A stretch of 64,000 bases of DNA from JANWVO01 sp964458495 (GTDB lineage: Bacteria > Acidobacteriota > Terriglobia > Bryobacterales > Bryobacteraceae), in contig CAYWJB010000008.1 of NCBI GenBank assembly GCA_964458495.1, forward strand, positions 124,001-188,000. The letters are read 5' to 3'. Below the pieces are notes generated by a model. The model was not told the origin of the DNA. It was given only the letters and a program-made list of their open reading frames with translations, and searched no databases. A program made the translations under genes and the position numbers. This document shows, one piece after another, positions 1 to 8,397 of the stretch. Numbering within the stretch: position 1 is the stretch's first letter; the number at the start of each line of letters is the position of its first letter.

Positions 1-48
1 GGCGGCCAGCAAGCACAGGACAACGGGGAACAGAACCGCCCTTCTCAT
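1..48 (-). CDS. Start of a secreted or membrane protein, probably an efflux periplasmic adaptor (partial)
   Basis: Only the first 16 codons lie in the window. They read MRRAVLFPVVLCLLAA, the positively charged start and hydrophobic core of a signal peptide. The ATG at 48 overlaps the TGA of the upstream TolC-type gene (ATGA), so the two are almost certainly co-transcribed and translationally coupled. In operons of this layout the gene after the outer-membrane component is usually an HlyD/CusB-type membrane-fusion protein. That identity is inferred from position alone; nothing of the mature protein is visible. Confidence 0.5.
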   Translation of the reverse strand, partial: MRRAVLFPVVLCLLAA

Positions 49-1262
49 GGCTTCACCCCCAGCGCGTAGGCGAGCACTTCCATGCTCTGGCGGTACTCCA
101 TCCACGCGCGATAGTGGACGAGTTCGATTTCGATCCGGAGTCTCTCGGCGTCGAGCAGGCGCAGCAGGTCAGCTCCTCCGAGGCGGTAGGCGGCCTGGGC
201 GATCTTCGAGGTTTCCCCGGCCTGCTGCCGCAGGCGCCCTACGAGGTCGCGGATCTGCAGGCGCCGGGTTTCATACTCGGCCGCCGCCGCCTGCACCTCG
301 GCGCGGATGATGGCCTCGGTGGCGGCCAGGTTGGCCTCGGCGGCCTTGATGTCGGCCGAGGCGCTCTGCACGTTGCCCTGGTTGCGGTTGAGCACGGGCA
401 GGTCCCACTGGAGCCCGGCGATGAGAGTGTTTTCTCCCATGGACCGCTTGTAGCCGAACAGCGCGTCGAAATTGGGCGTGGCGTTGGCGCGTTGCAGGAC
501 GAGGTTGGCACGCGCCTGCTGGAGCCGTTCGCGCGCCAGCCGGGCCTCGGGCCGGCGTTCGAGGACTTCTTCGACGGCCGCCTGGGTGGGGCCGCCGAGT
601 TCGGTCTGCAAGGGTTCGGCGAAGCGGACGCCGGGAAACTCGGCCTGCCCCATGGCCCGGAACAGTTCGATGCGCGCCTTGGCGGCATCGAGGGCGGCGT
701 TGTTGGCGGCCAGCTCGATGCGGCCCAGCTCCAGGCGCACGCGCAGGAGGTCGTTTTCGGCCATGGCCCCTTCGCGCACCCGGATCTCGTGATATTCGAC
801 GATTTTCTGGAAATTGCGGACGCTTTCCAGCAGCAATTCGTGCATTCTTTGAGCGCCGAGAGCGGCCCAGTAGGCGAGGGAAACGTCGCGGGCGATGTTG
901 CGGCGCAGGACTTCCAGTTCGAGTTCTGCCGAGCGCAGGCCGCGCGAGGCCAGTTCGGCGCGCTTGCCGCGCTTGCCGGCGGTTTCGAAGGTCTGCTGGA
1001 GGTAGGCGAAATCGTCGGTCTCGCGGCTGGTGAGAATGGGCCGCGAGCCCCAGTTACGGTAATTCTCGGCCTGCAGCACGAGCTTCGGGTTGAAGGTCAG
1101 CGGCGCCTGGCGGAGCTGTCCGCGGGCGGATTCCACGCGCTGCGTGCCTTCCGCCAGGAGCGGGTGCGAGGCGAGGGCGCGCCCGACGGCGGCATCCAGC
1201 GTGAGCGTTTCCTGCGCGCTGGCCGGGGCCAAGCAAGCCAGAATCACCAGGAGGCGCTTCAT
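45..1262 (-). CDS. TolC-family outer-membrane efflux protein
   Basis: This 405-residue protein is an outer-membrane channel subunit of the TolC/CzcC type, which connects an inner-membrane pump and a periplasmic adaptor to the outside. It opens with a signal peptide (MKRLLVILACLAPASAQ), followed by two long alpha-helical repeats rich in Ala, Glu, Arg and Leu. The second half contains LQWDLPVLNRNQG, a typical beta-strand/turn of the barrel region of the family. An in-frame ATG exists at 1316, but starting at 1262 puts the signal peptide exactly at the N-terminus, so 1262 is preferred. The stop overlaps the start of the next minus-strand gene. The pump substrate (heavy metal or drug) cannot be read from this sequence. 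Confidence 0.88.
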   Translation of the reverse strand: MKRLLVILACLAPASAQETLTLDAAVGRALASHPLLAEGTQRVESARGQLRQAPLTFNPKLVLQAENYRNWGSRPILTSRETDDFAYLQQTFETAGKRGKRAELASRGLRSAELELEVLRRNIARDVSLAYWAALGAQRMHELLLESVRNFQKIVEYHEIRVREGAMAENDLLRVRLELGRIELAANNAALDAAKARIELFRAMGQAEFPGVRFAEPLQTELGGPTQAAVEEVLERRPEARLARERLQQARANLVLQRANATPNFDALFGYKRSMGENTLIAGLQWDLPVLNRNQGNVQSASADIKAAEANLAATEAIIRAEVQAAAAEYETRRLQIRDLVGRLRQQAGETSKIAQAAYRLGGADLLRLLDAERLRIEIELVHYRAWMEYRQSMEVLAYALGVKP

Positions 1263-1308
1263 GAGAAGATCTCGAAAGACATACTCTAGCAATTCAAGGA
1301 TGCGAACC

Positions 1309-3408
1309 ATGCTCATCCGTTACGCGGCCCTGCTGGCGGCGGCTTGCGCGTGCGGGGCGCCGCCGTGGATGGAAAAACCCGCTCAGCCCTCAAAATACAT
1401 GGCCGCCAATGGCCGGCGCGCGGCGTTGCTGGGAAGCGAGGACGGGCGGCTGGAGGCATGGGTTTTCCCGATCAAGCTGGTGCGCGATTTCCGCCTTTCC
1501 GTGTATGTGGACGGCGCGCTCGATCCGGTTCCTCTGAGCGAACTGGCGGAGACGGCCGAGATCCGGCCCCATGCGGCAGCGCTCGTGCACGTGCATCCGG
1601 CGTTCACGCTGCGCCAGACGTGGGCGGCGTCGCCATCGAGGCCCGTGGCGGCGGTTCTGCTGGATGTGGATACTTCGCGGCCGCTGCGATTCCGCGCCAC
1701 TTTCGTGCCGGAGATGCAGCCGATGTGGCCCGCCTCGTTCGGCGGGCAATCGACGTCGTGGGATGCCAAAGCGGGCGTGCTGACGTTCACAGAGGGGCAG
1801 CGGCGGTTTCGCCCGGTGCTGGGTTCGCCGGCGTTCCGGCGCATCAGCGAGCAGATCGGGCATCAGCTGCCGGACCGCACGGTGGCGATCGAGTTTGAAG
1901 TCGAGAGGTCCGGCCCCGTGCCGATTCTGTTCGCAGCCTCGAGGAAGGATTACGACGAGGCCATCACGGCGCCGGAACGCATCCTGCAAGAGGCCGAAGA
2001 GCATTACCGCACGTTTCTGGACCGAACGGCGCAGCTCAAGTGGGGGCCGTTCACCGAATCCTATGACTGGTCGCGCGCGGCGATCGAGCGGGGATGGGCC
2101 TGCAACGAAGGAGTTGGCTGCGGACTGGTGGCCGGCTGGGCGCCTTCCGGCGCGAGCCAGCGGCCGGGCTTCGGCTGGTATTTCGGCGGCGACACGATGA
2201 TGAGCGTGTGGGCAATGCTCGACTACGGCGACTTCGAAGGTGCACGGGCTGCGCTGGATTTCCTGCTCGAGCGGCAGCGCGCCGACGGCAAGATCATGCA
2301 TGAGTGGACGCAGTCGGCGGCGCTGATCGACTGGCCTGGCTATCCTTACGGCTACTATCACGCCGATACAACCCCGCTGTTCCTGCACACGGCGGAGTTC
2401 TATTTGCGGCAGACAGGCGACAGGGAGTGGCTCCATCGGCACTGGCAGCAACTGGAGCGCGCCTGGCGCTTCACGCACACGATGCTCGATGACGACGGGC
2501 TTCTTTCGAACCTGAAGGGCGGAGCGGCGGCGGTGGAAACCGGCGCGCTGAGCGGAAGGGTGGCGCGGGACATCTATCTTCAGGGGGTATGGCTGGCCGG
2601 GCTGCGCGGCTGGACGCGGATGGCGCGGTGGAAGGGCGAAGAGGCTTCGGCGCGCGAGGCGGAGGCCCTGTATGCGAAGGCGCGCGCAGCGGTGGAGAGA
2701 TGGTTCGTGCCCGGCAAGGACGTGTTCGCCTTCGCTGAACTCGGAGATGGCACGCGCTACGAGGCGAACTCCGCCTGGCAGGGCATGCTGCTGGCCGAAG
2801 GCGGCATTAACGAATCGCTGGCGCGGCGCGCGTCGGCTTCGCTTGTGTCAGACAAGTTGATGACTCCATGGGGGGCGCGTCTGTTCGCCACCGACAGCCC
2901 GTACTACAACCCGCTGGGCTACAACGACGGCAGCGTTTGGCCGTTCGTCACCTCGCAGGTGCTGCTGGCGCTGTTCCGCCACGGGCAGCCGGCGGCGGCG
3001 ATGGCGGCGCTCGACGGCTTGCGCCAGGCAGCCGGGCTGGGCGGTGCGGGGTTTCTGGCCGAGTATTTCAGCGGAGACCGGCTGGCGCCGGGGCCGCGGG
3101 CTGTGCCGCACCAGCTGTTCAGTTCCGTGGCGTTGATCCGGCCCGTTTTCGGAGGGCTGCTGGGGCTGGAGCCTGACGCGATGGAGGGCCGGCTCGTGGT
3201 GACGCCGCGCCTGCCTTGCGGCGGCGCGCCGGTGGCGCTCAGGGGCTATCGTATCGGCGGCGCAACCTTGGACGCGGACTTTGCGCCCGGCAGTCCGACG
3301 CGGGTCGAAATCCGGATCCGCGAGGGCAAGCTCGAGGTGCAGGCGCGGCAGATGCCCTGCTTCGAGCCGGCCGCGGCGCGGAGGTTGAGACCGGGGATGC
3401 GCCCGTAA
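1309..3408 (+). CDS. Secreted six-hairpin glycosidase related to glycogen-debranching enzyme
   Basis: The 699-residue product begins with a short signal peptide (MLIRYAALLAAACACG). The N-terminal third is a beta-rich domain. The rest is an (alpha/alpha)6 barrel resembling the C-terminal domain of amylo-alpha-1,6-glucosidases, with landmarks GWYFGGDTMMSVWAMLDYG, YGYYHADTTPLF and YYNPLGYNDGSVWPF. It probably hydrolyses an alpha-glucan or related oligosaccharide in the periplasm. The ATG at 1309 is chosen because AAGGA at 1295-1299 sits 9 bases upstream and the signal peptide starts there; an in-frame ATG at 1300 is too close to that site. The gene is divergent from the TolC-type gene, with 46 bases between starts. 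The stop codon lies in a small GCCCG-TAA-CGGGC hairpin. The exact glycoside-hydrolase family is uncertain. Confidence 0.72.
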   Translation: MLIRYAALLAAACACGAPPWMEKPAQPSKYMAANGRRAALLGSEDGRLEAWVFPIKLVRDFRLSVYVDGALDPVPLSELAETAEIRPHAAALVHVHPAFTLRQTWAASPSRPVAAVLLDVDTSRPLRFRATFVPEMQPMWPASFGGQSTSWDAKAGVLTFTEGQRRFRPVLGSPAFRRISEQIGHQLPDRTVAIEFEVERSGPVPILFAASRKDYDEAITAPERILQEAEEHYRTFLDRTAQLKWGPFTESYDWSRAAIERGWACNEGVGCGLVAGWAPSGASQRPGFGWYFGGDTMMSVWAMLDYGDFEGARAALDFLLERQRADGKIMHEWTQSAALIDWPGYPYGYYHADTTPLFLHTAEFYLRQTGDREWLHRHWQQLERAWRFTHTMLDDDGLLSNLKGGAAAVETGALSGRVARDIYLQGVWLAGLRGWTRMARWKGEEASAREAEALYAKARAAVERWFVPGKDVFAFAELGDGTRYEANSAWQGMLLAEGGINESLARRASASLVSDKLMTPWGARLFATDSPYYNPLGYNDGSVWPFVTSQVLLALFRHGQPAAAMAALDGLRQAAGLGGAGFLAEYFSGDRLAPGPRAVPHQLFSSVALIRPVFGGLLGLEPDAMEGRLVVTPRLPCGGAPVALRGYRIGGATLDADFAPGSPTRVEIRIREGKLEVQARQMPCFEPAAARRLRPGMRP

Positions 3409-3414
3409 CGGGCC

Positions 3415-3494
3415 ACTTTAGTACGATCGCCTGAGCGGATTCTGAGGTTTCTTGGACGAAAAACTTGGGGCGGCTGCGTAGTTTACTTTAGTAC
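3415..3494 (+). repeat. Direct repeat of ACTTTAGTAC, 70 bases apart, in a promoter region
   Basis: The decamer ACTTTAGTAC occurs at 3415-3424 and again at 3485-3494. The second copy overlaps the proposed -35 region of the response-regulator gene. Two identical AT-rich decamers in otherwise very GC-rich sequence suggest a regulator binding site, but no protein can be assigned. Confidence 0.4.
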
Positions 3495-3510
3495 TGGGTC
3501 CTCCTAGAAT
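3482..3510 (+). promoter_or_regulatory. Sigma-70-type promoter for the NarL-type regulator
   Basis: A -35-like TTTACT (3482-3487) and a -10-like TAGAAT (3505-3510) are separated by 17 bases, 30 bases before the start codon at 3540. The spacing is ideal and the match is moderate. Confidence 0.5.
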
Positions 3511-3539
3511 TGAACTGAGGAAGCCCGGCCGGAGGTACT

Positions 3540-4274
3540 ATGGGTCCGACAGAGAAGGACGAGATGCACGAGCAGACAGCCGGCTCCTCCACGCCCTCCA
3601 GGATCCGGGTGATGATCGCCGACGACCACCCCATTGTCCGGGACGGGCTGAAGAAGATGCTGAGCCTGGAGGATGACATCGAGGTGGTGGCGATGGCCTC
3701 GGACGGGCGCGAGGTGCTGGATCAGGTGGCGCAGCACCAACCGGACATTATCCTGCTGGATCTCCGGATGCCGAACCTGGACGGCATCTCGACGCTGCAG
3801 ACGCTGCAGCAAAAGAACTGCCCGGCGAAGGTCATCATTCTGACGGCGAGCGAGGACAAGAACGAGTTTGTCCAGGCGATGAAGATGGGCGCGCGAGGGA
3901 TTGTGCTGAAGCAGACGGCGTCGGAACTGATCGTGAAGAGCATCCGCAAGGTGCATGCCGGCGAAATCTGGCTCGATTCACAGACGACGGCAGCCGTGAT
4001 GCGGCAGTTTGCGTCCGCGACGGCGGAACCCGCCCCCGTGCAGGGAGGGCGCGTGCGGGAGCGCTCGCCGCTGAGCGCCCGGGAGCGCGAGATTGTGGCT
4101 CTGGTGGCGCAGGGCTACAAGAACAAGGAGATGGCGGAGAAAATGTTCATCAGCGAACAGACGGTGAAGAACCATCTCCACAACATCTTCGACAAGCTCG
4201 GGGTTTCAGACCGGCTGGAGCTGGCGCTGTATGCGATTCACAAGGGGCTCCACCTGCCGGATTCGGAGCGCTAG
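3540..4274 (+). CDS. NarL/FixJ-family response regulator (REC-LuxR HTH)
   Basis: This 244-residue protein has a receiver domain (about residues 21-140) with the acidic pair in IADDHPIV and the phosphoacceptor Asp74 in LLDLRMPNLDG. It ends with a LuxR-type helix-turn-helix (about 178-240) containing LSAREREIVALVAQG and SEQTVKNHLHNIFDKLGV. It should bind DNA when phosphorylated. A strong ribosome site GGAGGT (3531-3536) lies just before the ATG. There is a non-conserved N-terminal tail of about 20 residues before the receiver. No histidine kinase is adjacent on the same strand, so it is an orphan regulator. The next gene downstream is a small secreted TIG protein after 214 bases, probably transcribed from its own promoter. 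Confidence 0.93.
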   Translation: MGPTEKDEMHEQTAGSSTPSRIRVMIADDHPIVRDGLKKMLSLEDDIEVVAMASDGREVLDQVAQHQPDIILLDLRMPNLDGISTLQTLQQKNCPAKVIILTASEDKNEFVQAMKMGARGIVLKQTASELIVKSIRKVHAGEIWLDSQTTAAVMRQFASATAEPAPVQGGRVRERSPLSAREREIVALVAQGYKNKEMAEKMFISEQTVKNHLHNIFDKLGVSDRLELALYAIHKGLHLPDSER

Positions 4275-4439
4275 CCGGCGGCGCAGGCGCGGCCGGGCGG
4301 CCGCGAGCGATTTCTGTAACCTCTGCAACCCATTCAAGATACAAGGGATGGATGTGTGCCGGTGCCAGGCCGGTCGCCGACGGGAAGCGTGCGGAGAGCG
4401 AGATGTAGAAATCTTCCTCGAAATCCTGACTCTTCCCTC

Positions 4440-4468
4440 TTGCATTCGGCTGCGGCCGCGCCTAGGAT
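4440..4468 (+). promoter_or_regulatory. Possible promoter for the TIG-domain protein gene
   Basis: TTGCAT (4440-4445) and TAGGAT (4463-4468) are separated by 17 bases, just upstream of the AGGAGG ribosome site and the ATG at 4489. The consensus match is modest (3/6 and 4/6). The rest of the 4275-4439 gap shows no feature I can name. Confidence 0.35.
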
Positions 4469-4488
4469 CGAAGTAGGAGGAATTTCAG

Positions 4489-4845
4489 ATGCGGTTGTCT
4501 TTCATGTGGCTGGCGGCGCTGCTGGTGGGAATCCTTGCCGCTCCTCCTGTGTCGGCCCAGGAACCGATCCCGCGCTGCACGTCGGTGGAGCCGATGAGCG
4601 GAAAAGCCGGCACCGAAATTGTCGTGACGGGCGAGAACCTGGACAAGCAGTTTGTGGCCAAGTTGTACTTGACTGACGGCCAGAACGACATTGAGATCCC
4701 GATCAAAGAGCAGGACGCCACCACGATGAAGAGCGTGATCCCGAAGGCGGCGAAGCCCGGCATCCGCTACCGTCTGATGATTCTGACGCGGGGCAAGGAG
4801 CCCAAGCTGATCGAGCAGCCTGTGCGGTTCGAAGTCGAGGAGTAG
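4489..4845 (+). CDS. Small secreted IPT/TIG-domain protein
   Basis: The 118-residue product has a clear signal peptide (MRLSFMWLAALLVGILAAPPVSAQ) and then one immunoglobulin-like fold. The segment SVEPMSGKAGTEIVVTGENL is the hallmark start of an IPT/TIG domain, which typically serves in binding or surface structures. A strong AGGAGG ribosome site lies 7-9 bases upstream of the ATG. It is short for the family, with a single domain and no anchor, so it is likely a free periplasmic or surface-associated protein. Partner and role are unknown. The 108-base gap after it contains two short GC-rich inverted repeats (around 4853-4880) that may slow or end transcription. Confidence 0.75.
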   Translation: MRLSFMWLAALLVGILAAPPVSAQEPIPRCTSVEPMSGKAGTEIVVTGENLDKQFVAKLYLTDGQNDIEIPIKEQDATTMKSVIPKAAKPGIRYRLMILTRGKEPKLIEQPVRFEVEE

Positions 4846-4953
4846 GGCTCGCGCTTCGCGCGCCGCTGGCGGCGGGAAACCGCGGACTGCGGCTCCGCCG
4901 GGGAACGCTCCTGAGCCAAGGCCGCCGTGTAGCCGCATATCCTGAGAGGAGAG

Positions 4954-6186
4954 ATGCAGAGCGTACTCGCCATCCTTCTGGCCGGAGGGGCGGGCGAACG
5001 GCTGTATCCCCTGACCCGCCGGACGGCCAAGCCCGCCGTTCCCTTCGGCAGCTATTACCGGATCATCGATTTCACACTCTCCAACTGCGTCAATTCCGGC
5101 TTGCGGCGGATTTTTTGCCTCACGCAATACAAGTCGCTGGAACTGGCCCGCCATATTCGCGAGGGCTGGGGTCTGTTTTCCGGCGAAATGGGAGAATTCA
5201 TCGAAGCAATCCCGCCGATGAAGCGGGTGCATTCGGACTGGTATCTGGGCACGGCGGACGCCGTGTACCAGAACCTGGAGAGCATCGCCGTTGAGAAGCC
5301 GGATCTGGTGCTGATTCTGGCGGCGGACCACATCTACAAGATGGATTACATGGAAATGGCGGACTGGCATCTGCAGCACGCGGCGGATGTGACCATCGCC
5401 ACCATCCAGACGCCGCCGGCAGAAGCGGCGCGGTTCGGCGTCGTCGATATCGAACCGGGGACGTACCGCGTGAGGGGCTTCGAGGAGAAACCGCAGCACG
5501 GGCGGCCGGCGCCTTCGGCGTTCGACCCGGACATGATTTCGGCGTCGATGGGGATTTACGTCTTCAACACGCGCGTGCTGGTGGAGGCGCTGCGCGCCGA
5601 CGCCGCCGACGCGGGCTCCGAGCATGATTTCGGCAAGAACGTGCTCCCGGCCCTGACTCGCACACACCGCGTGACGGCGTACGATTTCCGCGACCTGAAC
5701 CGCAAGTGCGTGCGCTACTGGCGTGACGTGGGCACCATCGACGCCTATTACGAGGCCAACATGGACCTGGTGAGCGTGACGCCGGAGTTCAACCTGTACG
5801 ACACCGAGTGGCCCATCCGCACGCGGATGCCGCAGGCGCCGCCGGCGAAGTTCGTCTTTGCGCAGGGAGGACGGCGCATGGGCGTGGCCACGGATTCGAT
5901 TGTGGCGCCGGGAGTGATCGTTTCCGGCGGCAGGGTGCACCACTCGCTGCTGAGCCCGGGCGTGCGCGTGAATTCCTACTGCGACATTGAAGACTCGATC
6001 CTGCTGCACGGGGTGAACGTGGGGCGCTACTCGCGGATCCGCCGGGCGATCATCGACTCGGGAGTGCAACTGCCCGAGGGCACGGTGATCGGCGAGGACC
6101 CGGAACGCGACCGCGCAGCGGGGTACCACGTGACGCCGGGCGGCGTCACGGTGGTGAGCCTGCCGGAAGACGGCCGGACTTTCTAG
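4954..6186 (+). CDS. glgC: Glucose-1-phosphate adenylyltransferase (ADP-glucose pyrophosphorylase)
   Basis: This 410-residue enzyme makes ADP-glucose from ATP and glucose-1-phosphate, the committed step of bacterial glycogen synthesis. The N-terminal nucleotidyltransferase shows AGGAGERLYPLTRRTAKPAV and FGSYYRIIDFTLSNCVNSG. The substrate-binding region WYLGTADAVYQN and the EEKP motif are present. A left-handed beta-helix domain follows, with hexapeptide-like repeats around VAPGVIVSGGRVHHSLLSPG. Its length is slightly under the enteric enzyme. A GAGAGGAG ribosome site precedes the ATG. No other glycogen gene is next to it, although the gene at 1309 encodes a debranching-like enzyme. Confidence 0.95.
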   Translation: MQSVLAILLAGGAGERLYPLTRRTAKPAVPFGSYYRIIDFTLSNCVNSGLRRIFCLTQYKSLELARHIREGWGLFSGEMGEFIEAIPPMKRVHSDWYLGTADAVYQNLESIAVEKPDLVLILAADHIYKMDYMEMADWHLQHAADVTIATIQTPPAEAARFGVVDIEPGTYRVRGFEEKPQHGRPAPSAFDPDMISASMGIYVFNTRVLVEALRADAADAGSEHDFGKNVLPALTRTHRVTAYDFRDLNRKCVRYWRDVGTIDAYYEANMDLVSVTPEFNLYDTEWPIRTRMPQAPPAKFVFAQGGRRMGVATDSIVAPGVIVSGGRVHHSLLSPGVRVNSYCDIEDSILLHGVNVGRYSRIRRAIIDSGVQLPEGTVIGEDPERDRAAGYHVTPGGVTVVSLPEDGRTF

Positions 6187-6213
6187 CGGTGCTGCCCCGG
6201 GATGCAGGGCGCC

Positions 6214-6219
6214 TATAAT
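6214..6219 (+). promoter_or_regulatory. -10 element TATAAT upstream of the sensor kinase operon
   Basis: A perfect TATAAT lies 19 bases before the kinase ATG at 6239, in GC-rich surroundings. No convincing -35 is seen at 17 bases (GCTGCC), so an activator may be needed. Confidence 0.45.
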
Positions 6220-6238
6220 TCAGATAGAGACATCCGAT

Positions 6239-7852
6239 ATGCGCCTGGTCACCAAGCTGATGATTGCCGTGGCGGGCGTGGTGGCGGTCATCGCCGTCAT
6301 TTCCGGTTACACGATCTACCGGGCTGAAGAGCGCCACATGCTGGACGTGGTGATCGCCGGCGCCGACCAGCTCTCCGGCAGCATCACAGCCGCCACCTGG
6401 CACGCGATGCTGGCCGACCGCCGCGATGACGTCTACCAGACGATGCAGACGATCGCGGAGAAGCAGGGGATCGACCGCCTTCGGCTGTTCAACGGGCAGG
6501 GCGAGGTGACCTTTTCGACCAACCCGGAAGACATCCGCCGCCGGTTCACACGCGACGACCCGCAGTGCCAACACTGCCACAAGAGTGGATTGAAACTGAC
6601 AAACCTCACGCTGCGGGAGCGGACGCGGATCCAGACGCTGGCCGCGGGCCCTAGGCGGCTGTCGGTGATCACGCCGATCCAGAACGAGCCGCAATGCAGC
6701 AACGCCGCCTGCCATGCCCATCCGCCGCAGGTGAATGTGCTGGGGCTGCTGGAGGTGAGCCTCAAGCTGGACGTTGTGGATGAAGAGCTGGCCAACATGC
6801 AGACGCGCATCGCCGTGCGCGCGTTGGGCGAGATCCTGCTGATCCTGCCGATGATCTACTTTTTTGCGCGGCGCTTTTTCACGCGCCCCATCGGGCATCT
6901 GATCGCCAGCACGGAGGAGATCAGCCGCATGCAGCTGGACGTGCCGGTGAGCATCCCCGAGCAGGCAGGCGAGATCACCGACCTCGCGCGCGCCTTCGAG
7001 GCCATGCGCGTGCGGTTGAAGGACGCGGTGGACCGGATCAATTCCTTCACACAGGAACTGGAAGACAAGGTGGAGCTGCGGACGCGCGAACTGAAGAGCG
7101 CCCATCAGAAGCTGCTGCAAAGCGACCGCCTGGCTTCGTTGGGACAGCTCGCCGCCAGCGTCGCGCATGAGATCAACAACCCCGTGGCGGGCGTGCTGAA
7201 CCTGGCGAAGCTGATGGAACGCCTGCTGCGCGAAGACGGTGTGCCGCCCGAGAGGCTGGCGGATTTCCGGCGCTACCTGGGCCAAATCGTCTCGGAGACG
7301 ACGCGCGTGGGACGCATTGTGGGCGATCTGCTGGCCTTTTCGCGGCGCTCCTCGCCGCATCACGGCGAGACGAACCTGAACCAGGTCGTCACGTCCACCC
7401 TCTCGCTGGTGTCGCACAAACTGAAGCTGGCCAACGTGGAGGTGGACCTTCAGCTCGATCCGGGTCTGCCGGTGGTCTACTGCGACCGCTCGCAGATGCA
7501 GCAGGTGGTGCTGAACCTGGTGCTGAATGCAGCCGAGGCGATGCAGCCGCACGGAAAGGGAACGCTTCGGATCGAGACCACAGCGAAGGACGGCGATGCG
7601 ATTCTTCGCGTGCAGGACGACGGGGAGGGCATCCCGGCGGAGGTGCTGCCGAGGATCTTCGATCCGTTCTTCACCACGAAGCCGGAAGGCAAGGGAGTCG
7701 GGTTGGGACTGGCGGTGACCTACGGCATCATTCAGGCGCATCAGGGCGACATCGAAGTCTCCAGCCGGCCGGGTCAGGGTACGGTGTTCACCATCCGGCT
7801 TCCGCTGAGCAAGGCGCCCGGGGCCGAATCGCTCGGGGCGGTGCGGGGGTGA
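6239..7852 (+). CDS. Sensor histidine kinase with CxxCH-bearing periplasmic domain
   Basis: This 537-residue membrane kinase has a transmembrane segment at about residues 7-27, a periplasmic sensor domain to about residue 195, a second transmembrane segment, a HAMP linker, a coiled coil, a HisKA domain with His310 (SVAHEINNP) and an HATPase domain (DDGEGIPAEVLPRIFDPFF, GKGVGLGLAVTYGI). The sensor domain contains a c-type heme motif, C110-Q-H-C113-H114, and a second Cys/His group, C153-x4-C158-H159. The likely signal is therefore redox, oxygen or NO sensed through covalent heme; this is inferred from the motif. It heads an operon: its TGA overlaps the GTG of the archaemetzincin gene, and an NtrC-type regulator follows. 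Confidence 0.9.
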   Translation: MRLVTKLMIAVAGVVAVIAVISGYTIYRAEERHMLDVVIAGADQLSGSITAATWHAMLADRRDDVYQTMQTIAEKQGIDRLRLFNGQGEVTFSTNPEDIRRRFTRDDPQCQHCHKSGLKLTNLTLRERTRIQTLAAGPRRLSVITPIQNEPQCSNAACHAHPPQVNVLGLLEVSLKLDVVDEELANMQTRIAVRALGEILLILPMIYFFARRFFTRPIGHLIASTEEISRMQLDVPVSIPEQAGEITDLARAFEAMRVRLKDAVDRINSFTQELEDKVELRTRELKSAHQKLLQSDRLASLGQLAASVAHEINNPVAGVLNLAKLMERLLREDGVPPERLADFRRYLGQIVSETTRVGRIVGDLLAFSRRSSPHHGETNLNQVVTSTLSLVSHKLKLANVEVDLQLDPGLPVVYCDRSQMQQVVLNLVLNAAEAMQPHGKGTLRIETTAKDGDAILRVQDDGEGIPAEVLPRIFDPFFTTKPEGKGVGLGLAVTYGIIQAHQGDIEVSSRPGQGTVFTIRLPLSKAPGAESLGAVRG

Positions 7853-8397
7853 CGGTCTTGGGCCTCATGGAGATCAGGGCGCCGGACGCCGAACCGCTGC
7901 CGCCCCGCGTAATCCCCGCGATGGCGCAGGCGCTGGAAGCCTGCCTGCCGGTGCGCGTGGCCGGCCTGAAGCCCCTGGCGGCGCCGCCGGAAGCGCTGGA
8001 CCGCCGGCGTTCGCAATGGAGCGCCCCGGCGCTGCTGGAGGCGGTGCTGGCGTCGCTGCCGGACGGCATCCCGAAGGCGCTGGGCGTCACCGGCGTGGAT
8101 CTGTACATCCCGATGCTGAGCTTCGTTTACGGGCAGGCGCAACTGAACGGGCGCGCGGGCGTGGTTTCGATCGCGCGTTTGCGGCAGCAGTTTTACGGGC
8201 TGCCCGGAAACGATGCGCTGCTGGAGGAGCGGGCGCGCAAGGAGGCGGTCCACGAGGCGGGCCACCTGTTCGGGCTGGTGCATTGCGCCGCTCCAGGCTG
8301 CGTGATGCGGCTTTCTGTGCAGGCTGGCCAGATCGACTTGAAGGGCGAGGCGCTGTGCGAAGCATGCGCCGCGCGCGTCCGGGAGGTGAAGGAATGA
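7849..8397 (+). CDS. amzA: Archaemetzincin-type zinc metalloprotease
   Basis: The 182-residue protein carries the archaemetzincin signature HExxHxxGx3Cx4CxM followed by CxxC: H135-E136-A-G-H139, G142, C146, C151, M153, then C170-E-A-C173. Archaemetzincins bind a catalytic zinc through the three histidine/cysteine-region ligands and a second structural zinc through the cysteines. The spacing Met153-Cys170 is one residue shorter than the usual 17. No signal peptide is present, so it is cytoplasmic. The GTG start at 7849 overlaps the kinase stop (GTGA); ATG at 7867 is an alternative. Its stop overlaps the ATG of the downstream NtrC-type regulator. Being sandwiched between a kinase and its regulator suggests a role in the same signalling pathway, for example trimming a protein, but no substrate is known. 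Confidence 0.85.
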   Translation: MTVLGLMEIRAPDAEPLPPRVIPAMAQALEACLPVRVAGLKPLAAPPEALDRRRSQWSAPALLEAVLASLPDGIPKALGVTGVDLYIPMLSFVYGQAQLNGRAGVVSIARLRQQFYGLPGNDALLEERARKEAVHEAGHLFGLVHCAAPGCVMRLSVQAGQIDLKGEALCEACAARVREVKE

